A program made the translations under genes and the position numbers. DNA of 64,000 nt from Carposina sasakii (taxonomy: Eukaryota > Arthropoda > Insecta > Lepidoptera > Carposinidae). Position 1 is the stretch's first letter. Every line of letters begins with the position of its first letter. Positions 33,713-42,513 of the stretch are shown piece after piece. The stretch covers positions 15,884,120 through 15,948,119 of the forward strand of contig CP053149.1 of the NCBI GenBank assembly GCA_014607495.2, given 5' to 3'. The notes beneath the pieces are model-generated. The model had not been told where the DNA came from. It saw nothing but the letters and a program-made list of their open reading frames with translations, and did not search any database.

Positions 33713-33952
33713 GTATACAAACAAACTTATGCAGTTTCCCGCGAAAAACTAACTACTTCCCTTCAAAACTATGACATAAATATTGCACTCTACTCCAATA
33801 AGTTTGCTCAGACAATTGCCTGTAGAAAGACATTAGACTCGCTTATCGGCGCCATTACAGCCACTTATGTTCTCAACTTTGTGACTAACTTGTTATTGTT
33901 TTTGAACTGGCTAGTGGCTGTATTGATGTATTCGGGCTCCCTTGTGTCGTAA
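33713..33952 (+). pseudogene. Unrecognised 79-codon open stretch, repeated at about 35204-35375
   Basis: It is open between a TAG (33710) and TAA (33950-33952). It reads like real protein: a polar start (SREKLTTSLQNYDINIALYS) and then two hydrophobic runs (GAITATYVLNFVTNLLLFL and WLVAVLMYSG). Most of it is kept in the second tandem copy. It may be the end of an exon of a membrane protein or a transposon relic. I do not recognise it, and chance is possible. Confidence 0.25.
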
Positions 33953-35203
33953 AAAAATTACCATACTAGCTGTTGCCCGTGGCTCCGCTCGCGTGGATGT
34001 CGCTTATTGTGTGGAAGGGGTATAAAAATAGTTTACGACTTATTCTCAAACCTACCGAATATACACATGAATTTTCAAAAAAATCGGTTTCGAAAAGCCG
34101 TTTCGAAGGAGTATGGTACTTAACATTGTGACTCGAGAATTTTATATGTACTTAATACAATTACATAATGTAGGAAGATAGTGGGTACGTCCAATAGCAA
34201 AGCTGGTGGTAAAAGCTCAACTTAGCGTGCGAATGCCGGCGCTAATACACAAGAATGTGGAGATAACATTGATTTTATGCAAATACGGTTTCCGGCTGCA
34301 AGCTGGCAACACTACACTACTGGTTAATGTGACTAACAACTACTGACAAGAAGTGAAATGAGATAAGTGCTCTGACTCCAAGTGCTCCAATAGAAGAAAT
34401 AGTAGAAGCGTTAAACTTTAGTGTGAATGTCAATCCGAACTCTAACATGATCACGGTTTGCAGCCAACCAATCACATGTTCGTTAGATCACGTCAACACT
34501 GTAATGTAATTGGTTTGAATTAGTGACAGAATATTTGACCCAAGGATCTCTATACTTTGTAGGCTAGTATACTATGACATTATCACTGCTTTAGAATATA
34601 AACCGCCCATATTGACATATACATATACCTATAGTAAGTATGAATATGAATTATTTAATAGAAAGAAAGAATAGGCAGTATGTATAAACTTATAGTGGAC
34701 ATTAAAATTTTACCAACAATCACTGGCGGCTCCTGAATTTTTAGATAGGGGTTCACTTTTTTTTAATAAGACGCATATAAATTTACAGTTTGGAAACGCC
34801 GCGAATTATTAAAATTCAGTTGACGTATGTAATGAAAGACATTAAAGACAACCATATCGCATTCTAACTCGGATTAAGCAATATCTAGTGGCCGCATGTG
34901 CGAATTAATGTGAGCGGCGCTCCAGATAAGACTAATTTTTCGTACGAAATCTTCTGTTTCACGCGCCGGCCTATGTCGGTATGTCTCTTTCGCACTCATT
35001 GAATACAGTACTAGGAATCGTACCAAATTTCGTTTCATTGGAGCGCGATCGCTAGCGCTCCACTCGAAACATAAGATTACAACTTACTTGAGACGAACGC
35101 GTATAGACACTATTGTATAAACATAGTAGAATTGAAAGATAATTATAAATATAGAGAAATATAGATTGCCTATGTAATCTTCGTGGGTGGGAGTGCACTG
35201 CAA
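33781..35203. repeat. Tandem duplication, unit 1 (about 1.42 kb)
   Basis: The unit starts TATTGCACTCTACTCCAATA and ends inside a hAT MITE (…GGGAGTGCACTGCAA). It is followed immediately by unit 2. The two are almost identical; the first differences are single bases and an extra 10 or so bases (TATACCTATAGGTACC region) in unit 2. Confidence 0.9.
34721..35203. mobile_element. hAT MITE (CACTGGCGGC family), cut by duplication junction
   Basis: The left end CACTGGCGGCTCCTGA is intact. The right 28 or so bases, with the terminal repeat, are missing because the tandem duplication breakpoint lies in the element. Confidence 0.85.
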
Positions 35204-36640
35204 TATTGCACTCTACTCCAATAAGTTTGCTCAGACAATTGCCTGTAGAAAGACATTAGACTCGCTTATCGGCGCCATTACAGCCACTTATGTTCTCAAC
35301 TTTGTGACTAACTTGTTATTGTTTTTGAACTGGCTAGTGGCTGTATTGATGTATTCGGGCTCCCTTGTGTCGTAAAAAATTACCATACTAGCTGTTGCCC
35401 GTGGCTCCGCTCGCGTGGATGTCGCTTATTGTGTGGAAGGGGTATAAAAATAGTTTACGACTTATTCTCAAACCTACCGAATATACACATGAATTTCAAA
35501 AAAATCGGTTTCGAAAAGCCGTTTCGAAGGAGTATGGTACTTAACATTGTGACTCGAGAATTTTATATGTACTTAATACAATTACATAATGTAGGAAGAT
35601 AGTGGGTACGTCCAATAGCAAAGCTGGTGGTAAAAGCTCAACTTAGCGTGCGAATGCCGGCGCTAATACACAAGAATGTGGAGATAACATTGATTTTATG
35701 CAAATACGGTTTCCGGCTGCAAGCTGGCTACACTACACTACTGGTTAATGTGACTAACAACTACTGACAAGAAGTGAAATGAGATAAGTGCTCTGACTCC
35801 AAGTGCTCCAATAGAAGAAATAGTAGAAGCGTTAAACTTTAGTGTGAATGTCAATCCGAACTCTAACATGATCACGGTTTGCAGCCAACCAATCACATGT
35901 TCGTTAGATCACGTCAACACTGTAATGTAATTGGTTTGAATTAGTGACAGAATATTTGACCCAAGGATCTCTATACTTTGTAGGCTAGTATACTATGACA
36001 TTATCACTGCTTTAGAATATAAACCGCCCATATTGACATATACATATATACCTATAGGTACCTATAGTAAGTATGAATATGAATTATTTAATAGAAAGAA
36101 AGAATAGGCAGTATGTATAAACTTATAGTGGACATTAAAATTTTACCAACAATCACTGGCGGCTCCTGAATTTTTAGATAGGGGTTCACTTTTTTTTAAT
36201 AGGACGCATATAAATTTACAGTTTGGAAACGCCGCGAATTATTAAAATTCAGTTGACGTATGTAATGAAACACATTAAAGACAACCATATCGCGTTCTAA
36301 CTCGGACTAAGCAATATCTAGTGGCCGCATGTGCGAATTAATGTGAGCCGCGCGTCAGATAAGACTAATTTTTCGTACGAAATCTTCTGTTTCACGCGCC
36401 GGCCTATGTCGGTATGTCTCTTTCGCACTCATTGAATACAGTACTAGGAATCGTACCAAATTTCGTTTCATTGGAGCGCGATCGCTAGCGCTCCACTCGA
36501 AACATAAGATTACAACTTACTTGAGACGAACGCGTATAGACACTATTGTATAAACATAGTAGAATTGAAAGATAATTATAAATATAGAGAAATATAGATT
36601 GCCAATGTAATCTTCGTGGGTGGGAGTGCACTGCACTAGC
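35204..36640. repeat. Tandem duplication, unit 2
   Basis: It repeats unit 1 from TATTGCACTCTACTCC. Beyond 36640 the MITE continues to its own right end, showing this is the side that kept the original sequence. Confidence 0.9.
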
Positions 36641-36664
36641 GCTCCTTAGGACGAGCCGCCAGTG
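36154..36664. mobile_element. hAT MITE (CACTGGCGGC family), complete copy
   Basis: 511 bp, ends CACTGGCGGCTC and GAGCCGCCAGTG. The flanks CCAACAAT (36146-36153) and CCCACAAT (36665-36672) are 8-bp duplications with one change. Confidence 0.85.
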
Positions 36665-37186
36665 CCCACAATCAATTTTACCATCGTGTAGTAATAATTA
36701 ATACATAGGTAGGTACTATATATTACTAGATAGGTATGTATATTTTATTTGGAGAGTCTTGGACCGTGAGAACAGACACGTGACACCCTACGCTATGTTT
36801 ACAAACAATTTTCAACTTTAACATTTAACGAATAACATACAAAGTTTTATATAACATCGGTCATATAAGATTTATGTTGCACCATTCCGATTTATGTAAA
36901 AGAACATGTATAATTCAAATATTCATACAACGTACTGATTTTTTAAATTGATAGCAGCATTTAACCGTTTATAGTCTATGATTAACTTGTGTTTTATTTG
37001 TTGTTGGAATATATAAAGCATTCGATCCGTCTTATCTGATGCAACGTGAAGATGTGATGGAAGGGCAGCTCATATACCTACCTAGAATGGGCGGTCGGTA
37101 GTGGTCGTTTGTTACATAGAAAGTCCTGACTTCAAAACCACTGAGCCGATTTATTTAAATTTGGTACAGAGATTGTCTAGAGCAGG

Positions 37187-37864
37187 GTTCGCCAAATGAC
37201 GGACCGCGGTCCGCATACGGACCGCCGACCCATTTTGTGCGGACCGCGAGAACACAGAAACTTGCACTACAGAGTGCGTCTTTTAATAAAAATGTGGGAT
37301 ATTTTATCTTTTTTGACTTAGATTAATAATAGGCCGAGCTAATCTTTACTCTAAGTTATTTGACCTCAATTCGAAAACATGTAACAATATTACCACAATC
37401 TGGGGTGAGTATCATGGAATAGCTCCTATGCCTGATTTGGCAACTAACATTTATTGTATGCAATGACACAGATGGCGTAGTCATACACATAGTAGATGGC
37501 GCCCTCGCCCAGGGGAGCTGTTTGATGAAACACACTCCACTATAATATAATATTATCTGTGAATGATGTAGCACACCTATAATTGGCACATACATCAGAT
37601 TTTTAGTTGTAAGTATAATTATTGTTGCTCTTAATGTATGTTCTGTAAGTGTGTCTAAATAAATAAATAAAACGGCCAGGCGAAGTAACGAAGTAACAAA
37701 CAATCGAGAAAGAGTGCGCGGATTGCTTTTTGAAATTACATGTGTTTAATAAATATTTTTTTATATTCATAAAATAAAGTGTGGACCGCGATGGTCATTT
37801 CATTTCTGAAAATGGACCCCGAGCGAAACTAATTGCTGACCCAGGGGCCTGGTCAGCAATTAGT
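37187..37864. mobile_element. Probable hAT-type element with inserted LINE tail
   Basis: The left end CAGGGTTCGCCAAATGACGG and the following CGGACCGCGGTCCGCATACG resemble the ends of hAT MITEs. Near the right, GTGGACCGCGATGGTCATTT and GCTGACCC are the matching inverted pieces. A LINE 3' end (37575-37672) lies inside. The exact right end and the duplication are not clear. Confidence 0.45.
37575..37672 (+). repeat. LINE 3' end with AAATAAATAAATAAA tail, second copy
   Basis: Plus-strand counterpart of 25671-25767. It ends TGTCTAAATAAATAAATAAA. Confidence 0.65.
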
Positions 37865-38521
37865 TCTTAGAGCCTGAGGACGGACATACTTGATAAGAGG
37901 GCTGTGTGAGAGGTTGAAATAGGTTATGAAAGTCAATATAGGAATTACATTATTTACAAAGCTAGAAGTTTGAAACTTATTTTTGCAGATTTCTGATAAA
38001 TAGGTATAAATAAATATGACATTCAAAGATTCTAAAAAAGTTAACATAAGGGGGGAAAATAGGAGATGAAAGAAATGGGATGAAAATTCGTCATTGTCAA
38101 AGATGAAGCATATTATTCTGTAGTCCACGCGGACGGAGACGCGGGCGACAGCTAGTAATACTCGTAATTACCTGTAATGTATAGTCCACTCGGAAGCAGT
38201 CCTGGGCATCCGATAGTAGCCGATAAAGAAGGCAAAGGTCAAAGATTTTTTCCATGTTCAAGAGCATGTATGGGAGACCAATCGATCGGAGCGCCACCAC
38301 CGATACTATCTCTATCAGCTGTCACTCCGTGATAAATTTACATAACCTTTCAATTATTGTATTATTTTTTTTATACGATCGTGTTCATGGCTAATTATAT
38401 GGGAAATGAGCCCTACTGTTTCCGGACTCTGGGCATAAATCTCTTTAGAAATATTATTAATTGTACACTTATAAAAAATAGCAGTGATGAAGCATGACGA
38501 AAAATTGGCCGCCACTCAATA

Positions 38522-38785
38522 TACAGGATTAATTTTAAAACATCAATAACTTCGCAGGGCTAAATAGCTAAAATCATAACAACAATTGTTCTACGAGTTT
38601 TATCATAACTCAATACATTGATTAAAAATTATTTTCCAAGCTTTTATTGTACTGACGTGATATTTGTAAGTCTATGTTCCATTCGTAGGTATACGAAAAG
38701 GTTGACGCCTGCGATTGCGCGCGCCTCAGTATTATGTACAGACTTAAGAACATTCCGAGGTAATATTAAATTGATATTTATTTTT
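38522..38785 (+). mobile_element. TACAGGATTAA MITE, truncated copy
   Basis: Begins TACAGGATTAATTTTAAAA after TA and follows the left two thirds of the element at 47033-47397 (CCAAGCTTTTATTGTACTG, AGTCTATGTTCCATTCGTAG). It is then replaced by RTE-like LINE sequence, so its right arm is missing. Confidence 0.65.
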
Positions 38786-39073
38786 GCCGTTCTATCAGCC
38801 ATGACTTACGGAGCCGAGACGTGGAACCTGACGATGGGGCTGGCTCACCGATTGCATGTCACTCAGAGAGCTATGGAAAGGTCAATGCTCGGAATCTCGC
38901 TAATGGACAAAGTCCGAAACGAGATTATCCGGCAGAAGACCAAAGTAAATGTAGTCTCGAAATGTAGCAGACTGAAGTGGCAGTGGGCAGGCCACATCTG
39001 TTGTAAAACCGATGGATGGTGGAGTAAACGGGTTCTCGAATGGAGACCGCGCCTCAGCAAGCAATATAGGTGA
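38786..39073 (+). pseudogene. RTE-like LINE fragment
   Basis: It encodes MTYGAETWNLTMGLAHRL, VTQRAMERSMLGISLMDKVR and LKWQWAGHICCKTDGWW. These are the C-terminal motifs of lepidopteran endonuclease-reverse transcriptases, where I expect TYGAETW and LKWQWAGHI almost word for word. The catalytic RT domain is absent. It ends about 50 bases before the third kinase-like exon. Confidence 0.85.
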
Positions 39074-39124
39074 TAACAATAAATAGGTATGGATCGACAA
39101 TATAAGCCAATTATCTTTCTGCAG

Positions 39125-39267
39125 ACATGCAAGACTTCGGCACATTATCCAGCAAGACGGTGACGGAGGTGCTCATGCTGGAGATGAAGATGGCGCCTTC
39201 AGCGAAGACCTACCTCGTGTCGGGGTACCCTCGCTCCATGCGGGATGTTGCCGAGTACTCCGATAAG
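39125..39267 (+). CDS. Adenylate-kinase-like gene, third recognised exon
   Basis: The acceptor is tctttctgcag, ending at 39124; the donor is GTAGTT at 39268. With the last base of the P-loop exon it reads DMQDFGTLSSKTVTEVLMLEM ... TYLVSGYPRSMRDVAEYSDK. YLVSGYPRSMRD corresponds to the DGFPR motif of adenylate kinases, with SGYPR in place of DGFPR, a change I associate with the AK5/CG9541-type branch. It ends in phase 0. Confidence 0.85.
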
Positions 39268-40075
39268 GTAGTTACTTGTACTTTATTACCTTTAAGTCCT
39301 TATACTTTATTTAACTCTTTCAGTCTTGGTGGTTAGTGTCACTAACCACCTATTTCTGAATTTTTAATTAAAATCTATGCCATCTACTTATAATCGGTTG
39401 AACTATCATGAAAGTTCGATTCATGCTTGACAAGATACGACCGAATATACCGCCAAATGAAAGAATGACAACTCAATTTAGTTGAATTGAATATTGCACT
39501 TACGTAATTTTAATTGCGTGTTTTAAAAAAAAATAACAGGTAAGTAAGTTAGCTTTTATCTTCAATGTTTTTTATTAACTTTATTCTCATTTACTGTTTT
39601 ATATATATTTACATGAAAATACTACTACTCTTAAGTTTTTTGCAGTATTCACATCGAAATGCGTAAATTATCATTTAATCAACAGTCATGGTGGTTAGTG
39701 GCACTAACCACCTCATTTTTCGAAAACCTTAATAAATAATTTTTTTTCCTACTTTATATGATTTTTTTATTGTTAATAATGCTAAAACTTACATACATAT
39801 GTTAAAAATATTCTTAATCTAAAAGCGTGACGGAAAGAGTTAACTGTTGAACCACTAACTTGACCGATGCGTGATGTAGGTAGGTATAGCCTATAAGGTA
39901 CATGGGGGTAATATGGTCACCTTAAGCTTTTAGTTTATATTGCCCGAAAACTAAGAGGAGGAATGAAACAAAAACACACAGTCATAAAGTTTATTTAATA
40001 TGTTATTCAAAACAAGGTACATATTCTTTCAATTAGGAACTTAGGTAAAAATCAACTTAAAAAAAAAAGGGAAAA

Positions 40076-40109
40076 TGACCATATTTCCGGCATGCAGGAA
40101 ATATGGTCA
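40076..40109. promoter_or_regulatory. Inner palindrome of TATGGTCA motifs, left side of pogo-type element
   Basis: TGACCATATTTCC and its exact reverse complement are separated by 8 bases. The same motif occurs in the left TIR (39911-39919). Confidence 0.6.
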
Positions 40110-40145
40110 CGAAGTGTCCATATTAACAGTATGGGTTTTTAAATT

Positions 40146-40478
40146 TTAATCTTCACAATTTGGACACAAATATGTTTCTTTATCTGATGACGTGAGACCC
40201 ACACACTCTTCATGTACATAGGACCTGCAAGAAGTACAAAGTCTCATGTCAGCTACTCTGTCTTCCTTACAAATAAAGTACCAAGACTCAGATACTCGTA
40301 TTTGTGTACTCTTCTTTGCATTTTTCTTCTTACGGTGAGGTTCAACAGTTGTCTGGGCACTTACTGCTGCACAATCTTTTTTTGAAAACATAAATTTATT
40401 CAATGGTTGTGCTAGGCTGTTGATTGCTTTACGTCGTGGAATGGTATTAGAGAGAACCTTCTCTGGAGTCTTCATCAT
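40146..40478 (-). pseudogene. Pogo-type transposase, C-terminal part with PHD-like zinc finger
   Basis: Ends with WYFICKEDRVADMRLCTSC, YVHEEC and YLCPNCED, a C4HC3-like (PHD) arrangement. It is Lys/Ser-rich before that. The frame differs from the segment upstream (40564-40851), with a change between. PHD-type fingers at the C-terminus occur in several insect Tigger-like transposases; a chromatin or DNA contact role is only a guess. Confidence 0.7.
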
Positions 40479-40563
40479 TTCTGTAAAGGATAGCTCTCCT
40501 GCGTCCTTTGTTGATGTTGAAGATCTAGGCTGTACAAAGGACGAAGAAGACGAAAGCTGTATA

Positions 40564-40851
40564 TCACGATGATGGGAGGTCTCCTATGTCGTTTGTATTA
40601 CCTGCCGGTGCCGAAGGTCTGGGCTGAACAAAGCACGAAGAAGTCGAAGGCTGCGCCTCATGATGATCTGCGACGATAGCTGTTGAAGTTTTTTTAACAA
40701 CTGGAGATTTTTTTAACAAAGACAAAGGGACATCATCTTCAGAGTCAAATTCTCCATCGTCCAGATCGGAAGCTGCATCGATGATTGCAGCATTAATGCA
40801 ATTTCTTTCTTCTACATCTGGCTCGTGTTGCTCGCGTGTATTAGGTGGCAA
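40564..40851 (-). pseudogene. Pogo-type transposase, acidic Ser/Pro-rich linker
   Basis: 95 codons with an acidic run (DDGEFDSEDDVPLSLL) and STSSCFVQPRPSAPAG, after which the frame breaks. A related SSFVQPR phrase continues in another frame just downstream. It links the DDE domain to the zinc finger. Confidence 0.6.
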
Positions 40852-40901
40852 GGACGTTGGAATGCTAGGAGCATAAGCACATTCTGGTATTCTATCTGGG
40901 T

Positions 40902-41231
40902 TTAAAGGATAAATTCCAGTGGCTTCAAACCTGATTTTATATTGGATGGAGTAAGCGCTTTATCCCACACAGGAGTAAAAATCAATCCAAACCTTTGTTT
41001 TGACAGTGTTTTATCTTTATTCTGGTACCAAAATTTTAGAAGTTCTTGATCCCAGTAGTGTTCAAATGCTCTGAATACAGCCTTGTCCATCGGTTGTAAC
41101 TCGTGTGTTGTGTTGCTGGGAAGGCAGAATAGAGTAATGCCATGTTTCTCTGCTACATCCACGATGTCGTAATCTAAGTGGCTAGATGCTCCATCAAAGA
41201 TAAGTAAGCTCAGGAGATTTGAACTTGGCAA
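40902..41231 (-). pseudogene. Pogo-type transposase, second half of the DDE domain
   Basis: LLIFDGASSHLDYDIVD carries the second catalytic aspartate (LIFDGxxSH). LFCLPSNTTHELQPMDKAVF follows, with the conserved LPxxTTHxLQPxD; its final aspartate is the third catalytic residue. Frame changes flank it at about 41215 and 40910. Confidence 0.85.
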
Positions 41232-41592
41232 AATGCTCTATCCATTTTATGAAAGTCTCTGTGTTCATGCTTCCTTTTGGAGTCATTTCCACCAAAGTCC
41301 CTGGAGGCAAATTGTCTTGCCATTCAGGCTTCTTCCTTTTCCCCTTAAACAGGATCATTGGTGGTATTGCGTTACCTAGAGCATTACCGCAGGAAACAAC
41401 AGTTACATTTTCAGCATGTTCGGAGGCACGTATGTGCACTCTTTTTACTCCTTTTTGAGCCAAAACTTGAGGACTTTTGCGGAGCATTAACTGGCAGCCT
41501 TTTTCATCAATATTGTAAATTTGAGCTGGTTTATCTACAACATCCAAGCTTGTCATGATTTCTTGCAGTTTTTTAAAATAATCTTTTACCAC
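41194..41592 (-). pseudogene. Pogo-type transposase, first half of the DDE domain
   Basis: QIYNIDEKGCQL contains the first catalytic aspartate (NxDE). VTVVSCGNALGNAIPPMILFKG follows, as expected for DDE_1 proteins. The frame breaks on both sides. Confidence 0.85.
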
Positions 41593-41786
41593 AAATCGTT
41601 AAGTTTCTGAGCCCGTGCGGGATTAAGCTTTTGGCTCTTCCGCAGAGAAATGTCTGGATGGCGTTTCATATATCCCTTAAGCCAATCACGCCCAATCATG
41701 CCTTTGCCTTCTGTTAGTGCAGGTATTTTTACTTTGCTTAGTTCACGAAAGCGATATACCGACATCCTCAGAAACTTTGGTGTCAC
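41586..41786 (-). pseudogene. Pogo-type transposase, CENP-B-type second helix-turn-helix
   Basis: The segment includes GMIGRDWLKGYMKRHPDISLRKSQ, matching the W(x)xFxxRHpxlslR pattern of the CENP-B N-terminal DNA-binding region. The one-base break at about 41590 separates it from the DDE half. Confidence 0.75.
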
Positions 41787-42042
41787 AGGGTAGCAACATT
41801 GGCTAGTCTCTTTATACGTGAACTCAAATCATTTTCCTGTGATGGAGTAAGAAGCGTCCTGCGGCCTAAGCGAGACTTAACCACCTGTTTATTTGCTATG
41901 TATCGTTTAAGGGTTCGCCGCGGAACACGGAACTCTTTTGAAGCTGTATTAATTTTTTTCCCATGAGCCACAGCGTGCAATGCAGCTTTCATATCTTCTA
42001 AACGCCAATTCCCTCTTAAATTCTTCTTTACGTAGCGACCCA
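41783..42042 (-). pseudogene. Pogo-type transposase, N-terminal psq/CENP-B helix-turn-helix
   Basis: From a likely ATG at about 42042 (MGRYVKKNLRGNWRLEDMKA) it runs through KKINTASKEFRVPRRTLKRY, a psq-type helix-turn-helix for binding the TIR. A one-base break at about 41795 ends the frame. The open frame extends further upstream to 42289, but that part is not transposase-like. Confidence 0.75.
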
Positions 42043-42108
42043 TAGCCTGAAGCAAGCCAAAAGCATAAAGTAAGAAGAAAAACATAATCAATATTTTCCA
42101 TACTGCAA

Positions 42109-42132
42109 ATATGGTCACTCCATGACCATATT
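42109..42132. promoter_or_regulatory. Inner palindrome of TATGGTCA motifs, right side of pogo-type element
   Basis: ATATGGTCA and TGACCATAT face each other across 5 bases. Two further direct copies (42471-42479, 42488-42496) follow toward the right end. They lie just upstream of the transposase start and may bind the transposase or control its promoter (inference). Confidence 0.6.
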
Positions 42133-42513
42133 CTACAAGTAGGTACTTGTCGACAAATTTGAAAATAGAAAAACATTTCTGCTGAGAGATGTTACGGACA
42201 TAATACCACTTTAAAATATAATAAATAACTTTGTACTTACTAAGATTATAAATCACAGCCACTGAAATTGTATTTTCACGATTTTTCACTTTTTAACAAA
42301 AATAATAAGCAAACTGCAAATCTCCGCCGGTGCAAACTTTTTTAGCTGTCAAGATGGCGTCGGTAAAACAACACGGATGGGACTTGTCATGTTGATAGGC
42401 GAAGCCATAGACTATCTACTAGTAATGCCATCTATTGCATGCCTCTTGTACTTTCTGAGATATAAGAAAGTGACCATATTAACCGACTGACCATATTACC
42501 CCCATGTACCTTA

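Larger units (their letters stand above)
39896..42511 (-). mobile_element. 2.6-kb pogo/Tigger-type DNA transposon
   Basis: The ends are 24-bp perfect inverted repeats (AGGTACATGGGGGTAATATG plus GTCA) at 39896-39919 and 42488-42511. TA lies on both sides (39894-39895 and 42512-42513). One minus-strand transposase with HTH, DDE and C-terminal zinc-finger parts fills it. It lies in the intron between the third and fourth kinase-like exons, antisense to that gene. The transposase has about five frame breaks although the ends are perfect. Confidence 0.9.
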
